64,000 bases of DNA from NCBI GenBank assembly GCA_003116975.1, contig BGKB01000278.1, positions 62,001 to 126,000 of the forward strand, given 5' to 3'. The position numbers were made by a program, and so were the translations under genes. Of the stretch, positions 38,901 through 47,653 are shown piece after piece (position 1 is the first letter of the stretch; each line of letters starts with the position of its first letter). The notes beneath the pieces were generated by a model. The model ran no database searches and was not told where the DNA came from. It saw nothing but the letters and a program-made list of their open reading frames with translations. This stretch comes from Aurantiochytrium sp. KH105 (taxonomy: Eukaryota > Sar > Bigyra > Thraustochytrida > Thraustochytriidae).

Positions 38901-39808
38901 GCACGGCGACCGACAAGCTCTTCGCTGGTGCTGACTGCACCGCGAAAGGCCTGACCGTGGAGACCTTGGTGATCAGGGAGCACTTTTGGCGCATCGCTGC
39001 GACAAGCATCGACCTTCGCGAGTGTCCCTCCAAGGCATACTGCGTGCCCATGAATGAGACCGAAGATCATAGAAGATTGCAGAGTCTAGACTTTGGTGAC
39101 CAGTACTGCTCAGAGCATCATACGGGCACGCTCTGCGCGAGCTGTGTGGAGGGCTATGCCAAGAACGAGGCTCTACAATGTGCAGCATGCGATGGTCCGC
39201 GCGAAGCGGCTGACAAAGCAAGATTGGCATTATGGATTCTCCTGGCCGTTTTCATCACTATGGCGCCGGCTTTTCTCGTTGTCCTTTCGACTGCCTCTGC
39301 GACAAAGAACAAGCAAAGGAGGAGAAGAAAGAAGGGCAAGTTCAACACCAATCTGACAACGTGCTTTCTGCAGATTTCGGAGTCCTTCACTCAAGCATTC
39401 AGCTCATGCCCTGGTTCGAAGTTCGTCAGATGCTGGTGGGACGCGATGAACCACAAAACGTCCATTTTTCTCAAGTTTGCACAGATCGTGGTTGAAGTGA
39501 GCGCGATCGTGGGCATCATAGGCGCCGGCGGATCGACGGCAGACTTCCTGACAAACATGAATCTCGGCCAGCTACTTAAGGTCTTCCCATTGGGCTGTGT
39601 CATCACGGTAGATTTGTACACAACCATGCTCGTCTCCCCCATGTGGCCGTTCGCGATGGCTTTGCTCGTCGGTCTTACCGTGGCTCTGCGTCGATATTGC
39701 GGCGTCAACCAAGAGAGTCGCAATTGGTGTATCCACAGAGATTCTGGCCTTTATCTATCCTGGTGTCTCGTCCACAATCCTCTCTGTCTTTGTGATGGAC
39801 AATGTTAA
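35906..39808 (+). CDS. FG-GAP repeat, cysteine-rich, multi-TM receptor-like protein (N-terminal part)
   Basis: The frame codes 1300 residues from ATG 35906. A signal peptide (MRHCKLGLVLATLVSLAAVALMEA) is followed by at least six FG-GAP/VCBS units with Ca-binding Asp runs (DLNNDGLLD, DLNGDGKLD, DMDGDGDLD, DMDNDGDVD, DVDGDGDLD). A large cysteine-rich GCC2/GCC3-like region (about 690-1095, e.g. CVKCGRGTYKSG) and several TM segments start at LALWILLAVFITMAPAFL. The tail RNWCIHRDSG...CDGQC is aberrant. The continuation of the family's TM domain is found one frame over from about 39705, so this gene is broken by a 1-nt shift. The architecture is common in stramenopiles and the channel or receptor role is unproven. 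Confidence 0.82.
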   Translation: MRHCKLGLVLATLVSLAAVALMEAATSSCARLNRFDGGEDDAQCGSCFPEHVSGSDAGPCRFRDFGLVPRMAEGPAVAEDDIFSTRSIARFVDLNNDGLLDMVAATYSSSKFSYYENVGTASMPSFEKTTSNSPVQDFPSNINFDAQVAFGDFTADGFPDAIVFSAFTVSDSSSADDQKKVSLFVWSETENKLVEAPSADIHPLQDLDGYNIRAMHLVDLNGDGKLDVLAATGGNEVLFLENTGSSESPTWTKSTLQFDVSAFSSKIQDIGTRPRQLPTGDRVQDIFVTDYSNNLYVLMNEGTADAPAFAKARTADSEVFSLVDDWLENPNVNRNLLVTSIASVNLFGKDTEDFVVVQAQTTPLIRVLSQVPREVSWTLVNGDADPFANLSGLVYVAPTFFDMDGDGDLDLIAGQVTRASTGDIFTFKYFRNDWPSGFVEQSNEARNPIANLTLGEDVFYEEGAQASFFVSETSNETYMVLSDTNARSSLLYKRQGETFVKLEQMAFPKLGISTARSIQFVKFNASGPLQAYTIGTGNTQHNNLQVKAYEFVSEDADPMFRELDAPAFEFTDDIMDQLEPLVRDGGSWNVNIGLYPTLSLGDMDNDGDVDVFFSVNPNSIFMWENRGTPETPDFGDSSYLTEMSLPKEDGTDWSSDEPMVAVADVDGDGDLDLVTVDQGGSYLYYVSTQSDCASQTPASLNRGECAQGRVTTEDIFTDVTNQKELEDASYSPGLWSCTSNFIGNSCERCAVGMYGPDCSQRCPTGSTTNVTLGWGVYPNFATIEDCQCSGALVRQGDECTCPPGYEFSNASGTDTCVKCGRGTYKSGYGLEPCEECPYSDYSDTMEMQNGINKTITGADNVSLCSCRESFDLDNETNTCLCMPGQSLDVDSQLCLPCALGSYTNGLNLAESCELCAEGLDTFQEGSTECEDPLCDLGQERINSTCQRCETGTYRGETERYCIPCPSQRSNTNGEGSTSINDCLANVGSFSLDENTVVSCTATDKLFAGADCTAKGLTVETLVIREHFWRIAATSIDLRECPSKAYCVPMNETEDHRRLQSLDFGDQYCSEHHTGTLCASCVEGYAKNEALQCAACDGPREAADKARLALWILLAVFITMAPAFLVVLSTASATKNKQRRRRKKGKFNTNLTTCFLQISESFTQAFSSCPGSKFVRCWWDAMNHKTSIFLKFAQIVVEVSAIVGIIGAGGSTADFLTNMNLGQLLKVFPLGCVITVDLYTTMLVSPMWPFAMALLVGLTVALRRYCGVNQESRNWCIHRDSGLYLSWCLVHNPLCLCDGQC

Positions 39809-40850
39809 TCGCGAGCAGGGTGATGAGAATCCGTTTCGACCTTTGTTTCGGGACCCGACGATTGATTTTGACGATCCCAAAAGCAAGTATTGGCGTATTT
39901 ATGCAGGTGTCATGGTCGCGGTGTATCCGATTGGTGTCCTGTTGCTCTTTATCATTGGCTTTTTCTTCAAGCACAGACACAGCGTTGAATGTCATGGCGC
40001 GAAGTCGGTTCTGGTTCAAGCTGTTGCGCATCTTGAACGCCCGTACAGGGACGGCTATGGATGGTATGCCTGTCTGGAGCTGGTCCGACGTTTGGCTTTG
40101 ACGTCGGGCTTTCTTCTCGTGCAGATGATCAGCTTTGAGGATGCTGCGAGTTTCTTCATAGCGTGCAACATCGTATTTATCACTGCTATCGCGTCAATCT
40201 TTCCGTACCGTGTTCGAAATGACAACCTTTTTGCAATACTCTCACAGCTTCTCCTGTGCATGTTTGCTTTGGGCGTTCAGCGCGTGGGTCAAATTCGTGT
40301 TGTGGACAAAAGCACTGCGCCATTTGTAGCCCGTGCAATCGGGCTCGAGGTATTCTTCTTTTTTGGCACTTCCTTGCATCAAGCCATTTACATGGATGTG
40401 GAAACCTTTTCTCCTCGAGACGACAACGACGACTTTCTTGCGAATGGAAGTGACAATAATAGGGAAGAAGAGGAGCAGGCCTCGAGAGGATATGGCGGAT
40501 TTGGGTTTCCAACCAGCCTAATCTCCGAGGAACTCGAGCTCACGCGTACTGACGATGCTTTTCGCACACCGCCAAATAGCCCGCGCAACAAGTCTTCTGT
40601 TGACGATGTCGATGGCGCTGTCATCAACATTGACGTCGAGCCTGCCAATCCTGAGCGCACCAGCCGTCTGCCTGCGACGTTGTCGATAACGAAAGCTTCC
40701 GAACTCACAGGGAGTGAGGAAACTGATAGCTCAGGGAATCAACCACTGTCGCGCTTTACTAGTTTTGTCGCCGCTGCGAACAGCTCGGGCGGGAACGGCG
40801 ACTCTGCCTCCAAAGTCAATGGCGAAGTTTTCAAGATGACTCGTACTTGA
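39705..40850 (+). CDS. C-terminal part of the same receptor-like protein in a shifted frame
   Basis: From about 39705 the reading frame one base ahead codes IGVSTEILAFIYPGVSSTI and then DNVNREQGDENPFRPLF. YWRIYAGVMVAVYPIG, RPYRDGYGWYACLELVRR and three more hydrophobic helices follow. These are conserved blocks of the TRP-like TM domain that ends such FG-GAP/GCC2-GCC3 proteins. The part ends with a Ser/Asp-rich cytosolic tail. There is no reasonable start codon for a separate gene: the first ATG lies inside a TM segment at about 39795. No GT-AG intron of realistic length (1 mod 3) can join the parts. Confidence 0.8.
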   Translation, partial: STKRVAIGVSTEILAFIYPGVSSTILSVFVMDNVNREQGDENPFRPLFRDPTIDFDDPKSKYWRIYAGVMVAVYPIGVLLLFIIGFFFKHRHSVECHGAKSVLVQAVAHLERPYRDGYGWYACLELVRRLALTSGFLLVQMISFEDAASFFIACNIVFITAIASIFPYRVRNDNLFAILSQLLLCMFALGVQRVGQIRVVDKSTAPFVARAIGLEVFFFFGTSLHQAIYMDVETFSPRDDNDDFLANGSDNNREEEEQASRGYGGFGFPTSLISEELELTRTDDAFRTPPNSPRNKSSVDDVDGAVINIDVEPANPERTSRLPATLSITKASELTGSEETDSSGNQPLSRFTSFVAAANSSGGNGDSASKVNGEVFKMTRT

Positions 40851-41390
40851 TTGTTGCGCATGACACCTGTTCAAGTGTTCCTGCCGCAAGAACAGCTTGT
40901 GTCCGATTTGTTCTTTGTGGCGAGTTTGACCCTCGAAAAGAAATTTCGTCTTTCATCACCAGAATAGGTTTGACACAGAATTGCTCCTTCATTTTCCTTC
41001 TCTCTCTCTCTCTCTCTCTCTTTGGCCTGCATATAGACAATTGTATTGCATTGTCCCACAACAAGTCAGAAGACAGGTACATACTTGATATAAAATTTCG
41101 AATGCCCCTTTTCCAGGTGCTGCAACATGAAGAAGATCTATCGACCACCACGGTGAGTGTCCCGCCAGCGAGTCACCAAGCTGACTATTCGCGAAGCCGG
41201 GGCGTGGGGACTCGAACGACCATTGCAAAAGTCTTCAGCTCAGTGACTATGACAGGAGAGTCCCAATTTGATCTCAACGGCAAAATCGTCCCAAGAATAA
41301 GTCAGCAAGGGAGCCCACTCTCACTCTACCTTCACGCTGGCAGAGCTGCCTAGCGGGCGTGGGAGCGCGCGCGCGCGTGTGCCAGGGCTC
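40851..41390. other. Intergenic spacer
   Basis: Contains a (TC)n run (about 40999-41021) and alternating GCGCGC before the next start. A donor-like GGTGAGT (41152-41158) and acceptor TGCCAG (41380-41385) suggest a 5' UTR intron for the following gene, but joining them does not give an in-frame extension. No separate gene is seen. Confidence 0.45.
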
Positions 41391-44300
41391 ATGGGTCACG
41401 ATATATCGCGCGTGCACATCTGCAGTCTGCGTGCGAGGCCAGCAGCCGCAGAGTTCGAGCGGTGGCCGCTCGAAAGGGTTCGCAAGACGCTCCAACGATG
41501 GCGACGGGATCACGATGAGACGGCACTGCGCACCAACGCGCTCACAGAGGAAGAGGTCGTGGACCTGTTGATGGATGATCACGGACAAGATCGGTGGAAT
41601 TCGGGCCAAGGCATCCAATTATGCGACAGCAATAACTCCATAGGCCCTGCGGCAAGCTCCAACGAGAGCGAACGTAAAGGTCATGACGATGACGATGAGC
41701 TCTCAAGCGCCTACACGAGTAGTACCTTCGAAGGATGGCAAGGAAATAATACGAAGCGTAATAAAAAGCCGCGTATCAAGCATGAAACTCTGACCAAGTT
41801 CCAGGCGCAGGTTCGGGGGCGAATGTCGCGTCGCAAAGTCAAGACCTGGCGAAATCTCCGGGAAGAGACATATTTTGAAGGCCCGTCCGGATCGCGTCGC
41901 ATACTCGACTTTTTTGAGCTCTTTTGCAGCGCTCACGACACCGCAAATCCGTTTGATGGTCGCAAGACCATCGATGTTCTGCGCTTCTTCGCTGGACTGG
42001 CACTTCTTTGTCAAGGGAAAAGTAGTGAAAAGGCTGATCTTCTTCTCGAGATCTTTGCCGGACTTGCACCGCTTCACGAGGCCGAACTCACAATCATGCT
42101 CATCATCATCTCCCATGCTATTGTTCACGTCTACACAGACCCAACCCTGGCCAATGAGCTCTCTATGGGAACGGACGAGGATGTCCTCGAAGGACTTGCG
42201 CAGCGCATCTTTCGAGCCACCCGCATGGCCTCAGCGAATGCCTTTTGCACCTGGGCGATTGCCAACCGTCCTCTCGCCGAATGGGCAGCACGTACATGCG
42301 AGGATGTGAAAATCTTCGAGTTTGTTCTCAATGCTGACAGATGGGCCGTGGTTACGGTTGAAGACTCGCCACACGACTCGCAACATCAATGGCCTCTTGG
42401 GAGCCCAGCTATCGCGTTGTTTGGGAAACTCCCGAATGCGAGTCCAATCTCATATGTTTCACCAGCAAGCCCTCTTCATTGCCTCGTTGTCCACGCGAAG
42501 CAAGTGCAAGAGGCCGAGGAGATCTGGATTGGCCTGCTTGACGACAATGGTCGCACAACGGTAGCAAGTGCCCGAACGAGTAGCCGCGCACGACCTAACG
42601 CCTCTGTGGCCGTGCACAATGAAGAGTTCCCGCGAGGCATGGCCCAGGCATTCCCCTTTGAGGTTGCTGCAGAGCATTGGACTCCTCAGGATACAATAGG
42701 AATATTCGACCGTGCGTGTCCCATGGGCTCATACGGGGCCTTTTTTGAACAGAGCTTGCATCGAGCCCTCTTCCAGCAGCAGGTCGTAAGCTTCGAAAAC
42801 TTTCCTCGACCGGAATCGAAGCTGGTGTGGTTTGACGATAGCGCACAAGAAGCCCCACGGTATCTTCATTTTGGATTTGGAAAGGACTTGGTGCAAGTTC
42901 CCTACGCGCAGCTCGTCACATCAAGATCGCAAACAAGTTTCATTGCAGGTGACGCTGTCTTAGCGCGCGTCAACGTGCAGCGTCAGGTGCCCTGCGCGTG
43001 TAAAGGCTCTTGTGGACCAACGTGCGCGTGGGTAAAAGGAAGCGTCGTTGAAACAGCGAGCGAGTCCAAACTCAAGGTGCGCTTCGTACGCAAAGAAGAT
43101 TCAGATTCAAGTGTTGAGGAGTACGACTTTAGTTCCTTTTTGACTCCTTCACGCATCTTTCCACTTGCGCAAGCGGGCAAAGTTCCGGTGAACGGAGATC
43201 GACTTCTGTGTCAACGACCAAGTTCGACATGGGAGTTCTTTCCTTGCGTCGTGATCGACAGCGGATGGCTGGAACTTCGCTACATCAAAGGGACCGAGAG
43301 CGCAGCTGCGACATCAAAGCAGGGACGCCTTTGTGTGGCTCGAAGTCGCTCTTTCCGTCTCAATCTCGCGCCTTTTGAGCTTGGTGATCTCATCGGAACG
43401 CGTGTGGACGAGCACATTCACTGCAAGTTGGAATTTATTCGACCTGAGTACGTCGACGCTTCTCACGATGGCGACTATGTTGGTCTCTTTTCAAAGCACG
43501 AGCCTTTGAGTCAGCTTGTTCCCGCAAACAGCGACCTGGCCGTCAAGGTGGAAAAGAGGCATCTGGAGCAAGCCAGTCTCACGTTTGATGCGTACTTCTT
43601 CAAGTCCTCGCGAGGCGGAGTCTTCGAGGCGCGCTTTTTTCACAAGGGAGCCGTCGCCTCAGTCTCACGTCCCTTGTTCTTGCGGCCTCTCGTCATTCTG
43701 CGAGACGTATATCAGGAGGGCCATGGGTTCGTGATTGGTCAGGCGCCACGGATGACTTGCCAGCTCGAAGTCATCGACGAGTCCGCATGGACATGCTGGG
43801 ATCGTGTAGAGCTCGTGGCAGTGAATGCGCAGGACGGCACGGAGTCCGAACCGCTCGGCTGGGCCTATGTTAGCGCGCAGCGAAGAGATGCCCAGAGGGC
43901 TGGTATTGATGTTCCCGAGACTCTCGTGCCCGGTTGCTACAGATGGAGATACTCTGGATTCTATCCGGAGACTTGCGAGCTTGGGAAAACCTTCGAGGTA
44001 TGCATTCTTACGGAGGAGGACCGACTCGCAGACTTGCCGCCTGATGAGCGCGAAGAGAAAATCGCAGCTGACAGGAAGCAAAGACTCAATCTTCTTCGTC
44101 AGGCCTCGTCCATCAGGTTACAAAGCTGGACCCGGGGTCATCGAGTGAGAAAGAATGTTCAAGCCGAGCTCAACAGCAAGCGGGAACAGAAGGCAACGCT
44201 CGAGGCAAATCTAACTGAAGCGCGGGCTGTACTGGCGGATATTGAAAAGTCCAACAAGCGCCGAAGTAGCAATCTTGTCAGTCGTCGCGATCGTGAGCGC

Positions 44301-46868
44301 CAGGAAGATGCAAAGTCAACGGTGGACTACCTGGAGGACCAACTTGCCCAGCTCACCGCAGGTGTGTCCGCGGAGCAGCTCGAGGACGAACGTGCTCGAA
44401 TCGATGAACTGCGCGAGATCTCTGCTCAAGAACGTCAGGAGCAAGAGGAAAACAATGCACATGAGCGTGAAATGGATCGTCGGCGCAATCTTCGCAGCGC
44501 TCGCGAAGTGCGCACTTGGCCGTTCGCCTTTCCTTCCGAAAATGGTCTTTGTCTCGACACTACGAGTTCGCTTGCCGCCGCCGAACTCGCGCAGTGGGTC
44601 GAGACAGAAGGTAGCCTATTTTCGGACGAAGAGTTTCGTCCAACGCTTGCAAGCATTAAAGACCCTGGCAACGCCTGGATGACATACGTGATTGGTAGCA
44701 CGGGACGCGATGGCAGCGATGGCCAGGCGGACGCACAAGAATGCGGTCTTGTCGACAGTCTTGTGTGGCTCCGGCCCTCCACTCTGTTTGCTGGAATGGG
44801 CGGGAGGAACGAAGCGGTGCCTTTGGTTCCAGAAAAACTATATTGGCGCAAGATTCCTGAGCCCTCGCGCCACATGGCACCCGAGGCGCTCGCAAGGCTC
44901 GAGCCCTTCCAAATGGCCCTCATGACGCTTGCAGAGCACTCTCCTCACATCGTGAGCAACATTATCGACGCCACATATGCGCACCTTGGCATGTACACAG
45001 TGAAGCTCTTTCTCAAAGATTCATGGAAGGCGATATCACTCGACGACCAGCTTCCCGCTCTTGCAAGAGAGCGGGGCACAACGCCCTTGTTGACCTCTGC
45101 CAATCCTTTTGAGGTCGGACTCTGGGTCTTTCTTTTGGAAAAGGCCGTTGCCAAAGCCTTTGGGAGCTATGAATCTGCCTTCGCGAATATCGAGTCTGTT
45201 CCCGCGGCACTTGCTCTACTCACAGGAGGTTTTGCGTGCACCTTTGACCTTGCGTCAAAGGATCTCTTTCCGGGCGCCGAATTTGATGCCTGGGAAGAGA
45301 CACGGCCGGCAGTGCATGCATCTCGCCCGCAAGGAGTGACGATGCCCCTTTTTGCGGCTCCTAATCGAGTTTCCGACGATGACATGGGCGTAATTGGGAT
45401 GTTGAAAAGTCTTGAAAACCGCTTGCCTAATCTCGATTGCTTTTCTTTCGCGCGCACTGGTGGCGTCGATTGCTTTCATGTTCAGATTGTGGGGATTCAT
45501 GCGCCCAGCGACGAGTCTGAGAGCTTCATCAGACTGCGTAAACTACTGGGTCAGGACGAGGAGCCTTTGGGAAGGAGATGGCGCTGGCACGGCAAATGGG
45601 CCGACGATGACGAAGAACACTGGACCGAGGAAATGAGAGCCCAGGTTTCGGAATTTGATCCCATTGGAGATGGAAGTATATGGATGACCATATCTGACTT
45701 TTCCAACACGTTTGCATCTTGGGGCTTTTGCGCAACTGCGAAAGCAGGTGCGATGTGTGCCAGTGGTACAGCTGTTGTCGAGTGGAAATGCTCATTACGC
45801 ACGTGCGGTGGACCAAGGTACCCTCGAGCATTCGAAAACCCAGTCGTGGACATTGAAGCTGATGCAGAAACCCTCTTCGTGCAGCTCGTCTCGGACCATG
45901 CTCTCACCGAGGTTCGTGTCGTCCAAATGCATCTTTCAGATGAACGGCCGCACATTGACGTTCTTCGCCCAGAAGCCATGGGTGCTGCGATATGGCTCCG
46001 TCCCAACGCATCAATGGCTTCGACGTACCGCTTGCAACTACAGCTCTGGGCACCAGGTCTCGAAACCCTTTGCTCTCTTCGCGTATGCGCAATTGGGGCA
46101 ACCGGAAAACGCATTGCCGTCGTTGCCGAGGACCAGCATCTCACCTTGTGCAAATCTGAAAAGGAGGCCATCCTCGCAACTCCTGATGTCCTGATGCTGC
46201 GAGGCTTCCCAAACCCCCGCCCAGGCAACTTGCATTGCGCTGCCTGCGGTCTTTTCATGGGACCTGCCGAAGACACTGTGGTTCTCAAGGGCGGAGCACG
46301 ATGGCATATTGCGTGTGCCACCAATTGCAGTTCGTGTGGCCAGGTTGCAGACGTTATGTTTCTTGACCGTGCTTCACAGGATATGCGGCCCACGTGCAAG
46401 AAATGTTGGGACGACAATTACGCAGACGCATGTTTGGAGTGCCAGGAAAAGGATCCGCCCGCTCTTGTGAGCCCCGAAGTTCTCAAGGATCCTGAGCATG
46501 TCGCCCTTCCGGCTTGTGAAGCGCTCTTGAACCTTGTTGATATCCCCAAGTCTGTGCAAAGTCTGCATGGCGACTGCGAGGGGTGCGCGTTCCGTGAGAG
46601 GCTTGCGGCAGCCGACAAATGCCGGCATTGCGGAATTGCTATGCTTCCGGACTGTATGGAACTCGTCCCCAAGGACAAGCCAAAGCTTCACGCTGTATGT
46701 CAACAGGCCCATATCGAGGCCAAGTCCCCAACTTGTGCGTTCTGCGAAGCTCCCATCTGTGCAATTGAGGGCAAGTTTTCTGGTGTTCCTAAGAAGTGTC
46801 GTCTTGGCATTGTCCATGAGGAGTGTCATGTCCAAGCTCTTGCGGCGGCTGGCCGCCGTAAATCCTAG
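41391..46868 (+). CDS. Giant calpain-like pseudoprotease with IQ motifs and LIM-like zinc fingers
   Basis: Protein of 1825 residues in one exon. IQ motif 1 is near 136-150 (FQAQVRGRMSRRK). A helical EF-hand-pair-like region (about 165-300) has no clear Ca loops. IQ motif 2 and a coiled coil lie at about 905-1040. A calpain core-like domain (about 1090-1430) includes DSWKAISLDDQLP, NPFEVGLWVFLLEKAVAKAFGS and SIWMTISDFSNTF. Cys-rich LIM-like fingers (about 1613-1800, CAACGLF...WHIAC, CSSCG) end the protein. Aligning with calpains, the catalytic Cys of GDCW falls on Glu1171, the Asn of NPWG falls on Lys1384 (IRLRKLLG), and the His site reads DCFHV. It is probably proteolytically inactive, like androglobin-type calpains. 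A calmodulin-regulated scaffold role is inferred. The start is the first ATG. Confidence 0.75.
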   Translation: MGHDISRVHICSLRARPAAAEFERWPLERVRKTLQRWRRDHDETALRTNALTEEEVVDLLMDDHGQDRWNSGQGIQLCDSNNSIGPAASSNESERKGHDDDDELSSAYTSSTFEGWQGNNTKRNKKPRIKHETLTKFQAQVRGRMSRRKVKTWRNLREETYFEGPSGSRRILDFFELFCSAHDTANPFDGRKTIDVLRFFAGLALLCQGKSSEKADLLLEIFAGLAPLHEAELTIMLIIISHAIVHVYTDPTLANELSMGTDEDVLEGLAQRIFRATRMASANAFCTWAIANRPLAEWAARTCEDVKIFEFVLNADRWAVVTVEDSPHDSQHQWPLGSPAIALFGKLPNASPISYVSPASPLHCLVVHAKQVQEAEEIWIGLLDDNGRTTVASARTSSRARPNASVAVHNEEFPRGMAQAFPFEVAAEHWTPQDTIGIFDRACPMGSYGAFFEQSLHRALFQQQVVSFENFPRPESKLVWFDDSAQEAPRYLHFGFGKDLVQVPYAQLVTSRSQTSFIAGDAVLARVNVQRQVPCACKGSCGPTCAWVKGSVVETASESKLKVRFVRKEDSDSSVEEYDFSSFLTPSRIFPLAQAGKVPVNGDRLLCQRPSSTWEFFPCVVIDSGWLELRYIKGTESAAATSKQGRLCVARSRSFRLNLAPFELGDLIGTRVDEHIHCKLEFIRPEYVDASHDGDYVGLFSKHEPLSQLVPANSDLAVKVEKRHLEQASLTFDAYFFKSSRGGVFEARFFHKGAVASVSRPLFLRPLVILRDVYQEGHGFVIGQAPRMTCQLEVIDESAWTCWDRVELVAVNAQDGTESEPLGWAYVSAQRRDAQRAGIDVPETLVPGCYRWRYSGFYPETCELGKTFEVCILTEEDRLADLPPDEREEKIAADRKQRLNLLRQASSIRLQSWTRGHRVRKNVQAELNSKREQKATLEANLTEARAVLADIEKSNKRRSSNLVSRRDRERQEDAKSTVDYLEDQLAQLTAGVSAEQLEDERARIDELREISAQERQEQEENNAHEREMDRRRNLRSAREVRTWPFAFPSENGLCLDTTSSLAAAELAQWVETEGSLFSDEEFRPTLASIKDPGNAWMTYVIGSTGRDGSDGQADAQECGLVDSLVWLRPSTLFAGMGGRNEAVPLVPEKLYWRKIPEPSRHMAPEALARLEPFQMALMTLAEHSPHIVSNIIDATYAHLGMYTVKLFLKDSWKAISLDDQLPALARERGTTPLLTSANPFEVGLWVFLLEKAVAKAFGSYESAFANIESVPAALALLTGGFACTFDLASKDLFPGAEFDAWEETRPAVHASRPQGVTMPLFAAPNRVSDDDMGVIGMLKSLENRLPNLDCFSFARTGGVDCFHVQIVGIHAPSDESESFIRLRKLLGQDEEPLGRRWRWHGKWADDDEEHWTEEMRAQVSEFDPIGDGSIWMTISDFSNTFASWGFCATAKAGAMCASGTAVVEWKCSLRTCGGPRYPRAFENPVVDIEADAETLFVQLVSDHALTEVRVVQMHLSDERPHIDVLRPEAMGAAIWLRPNASMASTYRLQLQLWAPGLETLCSLRVCAIGATGKRIAVVAEDQHLTLCKSEKEAILATPDVLMLRGFPNPRPGNLHCAACGLFMGPAEDTVVLKGGARWHIACATNCSSCGQVADVMFLDRASQDMRPTCKKCWDDNYADACLECQEKDPPALVSPEVLKDPEHVALPACEALLNLVDIPKSVQSLHGDCEGCAFRERLAAADKCRHCGIAMLPDCMELVPKDKPKLHAVCQQAHIEAKSPTCAFCEAPICAIEGKFSGVPKKCRLGIVHEECHVQALAAAGRRKS

Positions 46869-47477
46869 GCTCCTAGGCCTAGCTAGGCCTACCTCCCTAC
46901 TCTGTGATCTTTAGTGGCTTTTTTTTTTCGGTCTTACTTACGAAGCTTTACAATTCCACCACCATTCTGCCTATTTCCCCTCGGGGGTATACATACAGTG
47001 CAGCCTTACTCGCAAACTACATTGGAATGAATGAATGAATGAAGGAATGAATAAAGACCCGTTACCCGCTATTTTCGAAGCGCAGCTGCATGCTGGCTTG
47101 CGTCCTGCGTCCTGTGTGTCCTGCGCCTTGCGAGCTTATCCCGTCCATCAATGTCATTGCAATGCGGTCCGAAGGAAGAATGCCCCCTTCGTCTTATTTA
47201 GGCGCTGTTCCATTGGAAAATAAGTGCATCGTCTAAGAAACGATCCGTTACGATTTTTGCGGCGGCGTGACGGCGGAGGATTGCAGAGGAGGAGGGGAGC
47301 CACAGTGCGCGCGGCGGGAGGCGTTTGTAGGCAAGCGCTGCGGAATCCGTGCAAGAATGAAGAAGTAAAAGGAAAGGTGGCCGCGCGTGCACGATGGTTA
47401 GAACATAGATATCTGTCTCGTGGCTGGAAAGCGAGCGTCAAAGCAGGATCTGGGAAAAAGCCTGAGAGGCACGGTGG

Positions 47478-47529
<52 letters not shown>

Positions 47530-47653
47530 CGCTCCGAGGCAGGAGACGTCTTGGTCTCGCGAGTACGCACGTACCCACGCCCGTACGCGCGCAAGATCTC
47601 GCGGATCTAGCAGAGCAGACGAGGTTGACGCAAAGGCTAAGCGACGAGGAAAG
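46869..47653. other. Intergenic spacer with tetranucleotide repeats
   Basis: After the calpain-like stop there is an 18-nt perfect palindrome (46874-46891), a GAAT repeat with AATAAA (47025-47054), and then the long GGCA array (47476-47530) in the 5' region of the EFHC gene. No gene is seen. Confidence 0.55.
47476..47530. repeat. (GGCA)n tetranucleotide microsatellite
   Basis: About 14 perfect GGCA units, 123 nt upstream of the EFHC/Rib72 ATG. Read as protein it gives only GRQA or LPAC repeats. Confidence 0.92.

Noticed and set aside
39700-39740. A tiny intron to explain the receptor frame change
   Set aside because: GT-AG pairs there give 12, 24 or 36 nt (no frame change), or 10 or 28 nt (unrealistically short).
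41190-41230. tRNA-like GGGACTCGAACGACC element
   Set aside because: It resembles an inverted T-loop, but flanking stems do not pair and no acceptor or anticodon arm fits.
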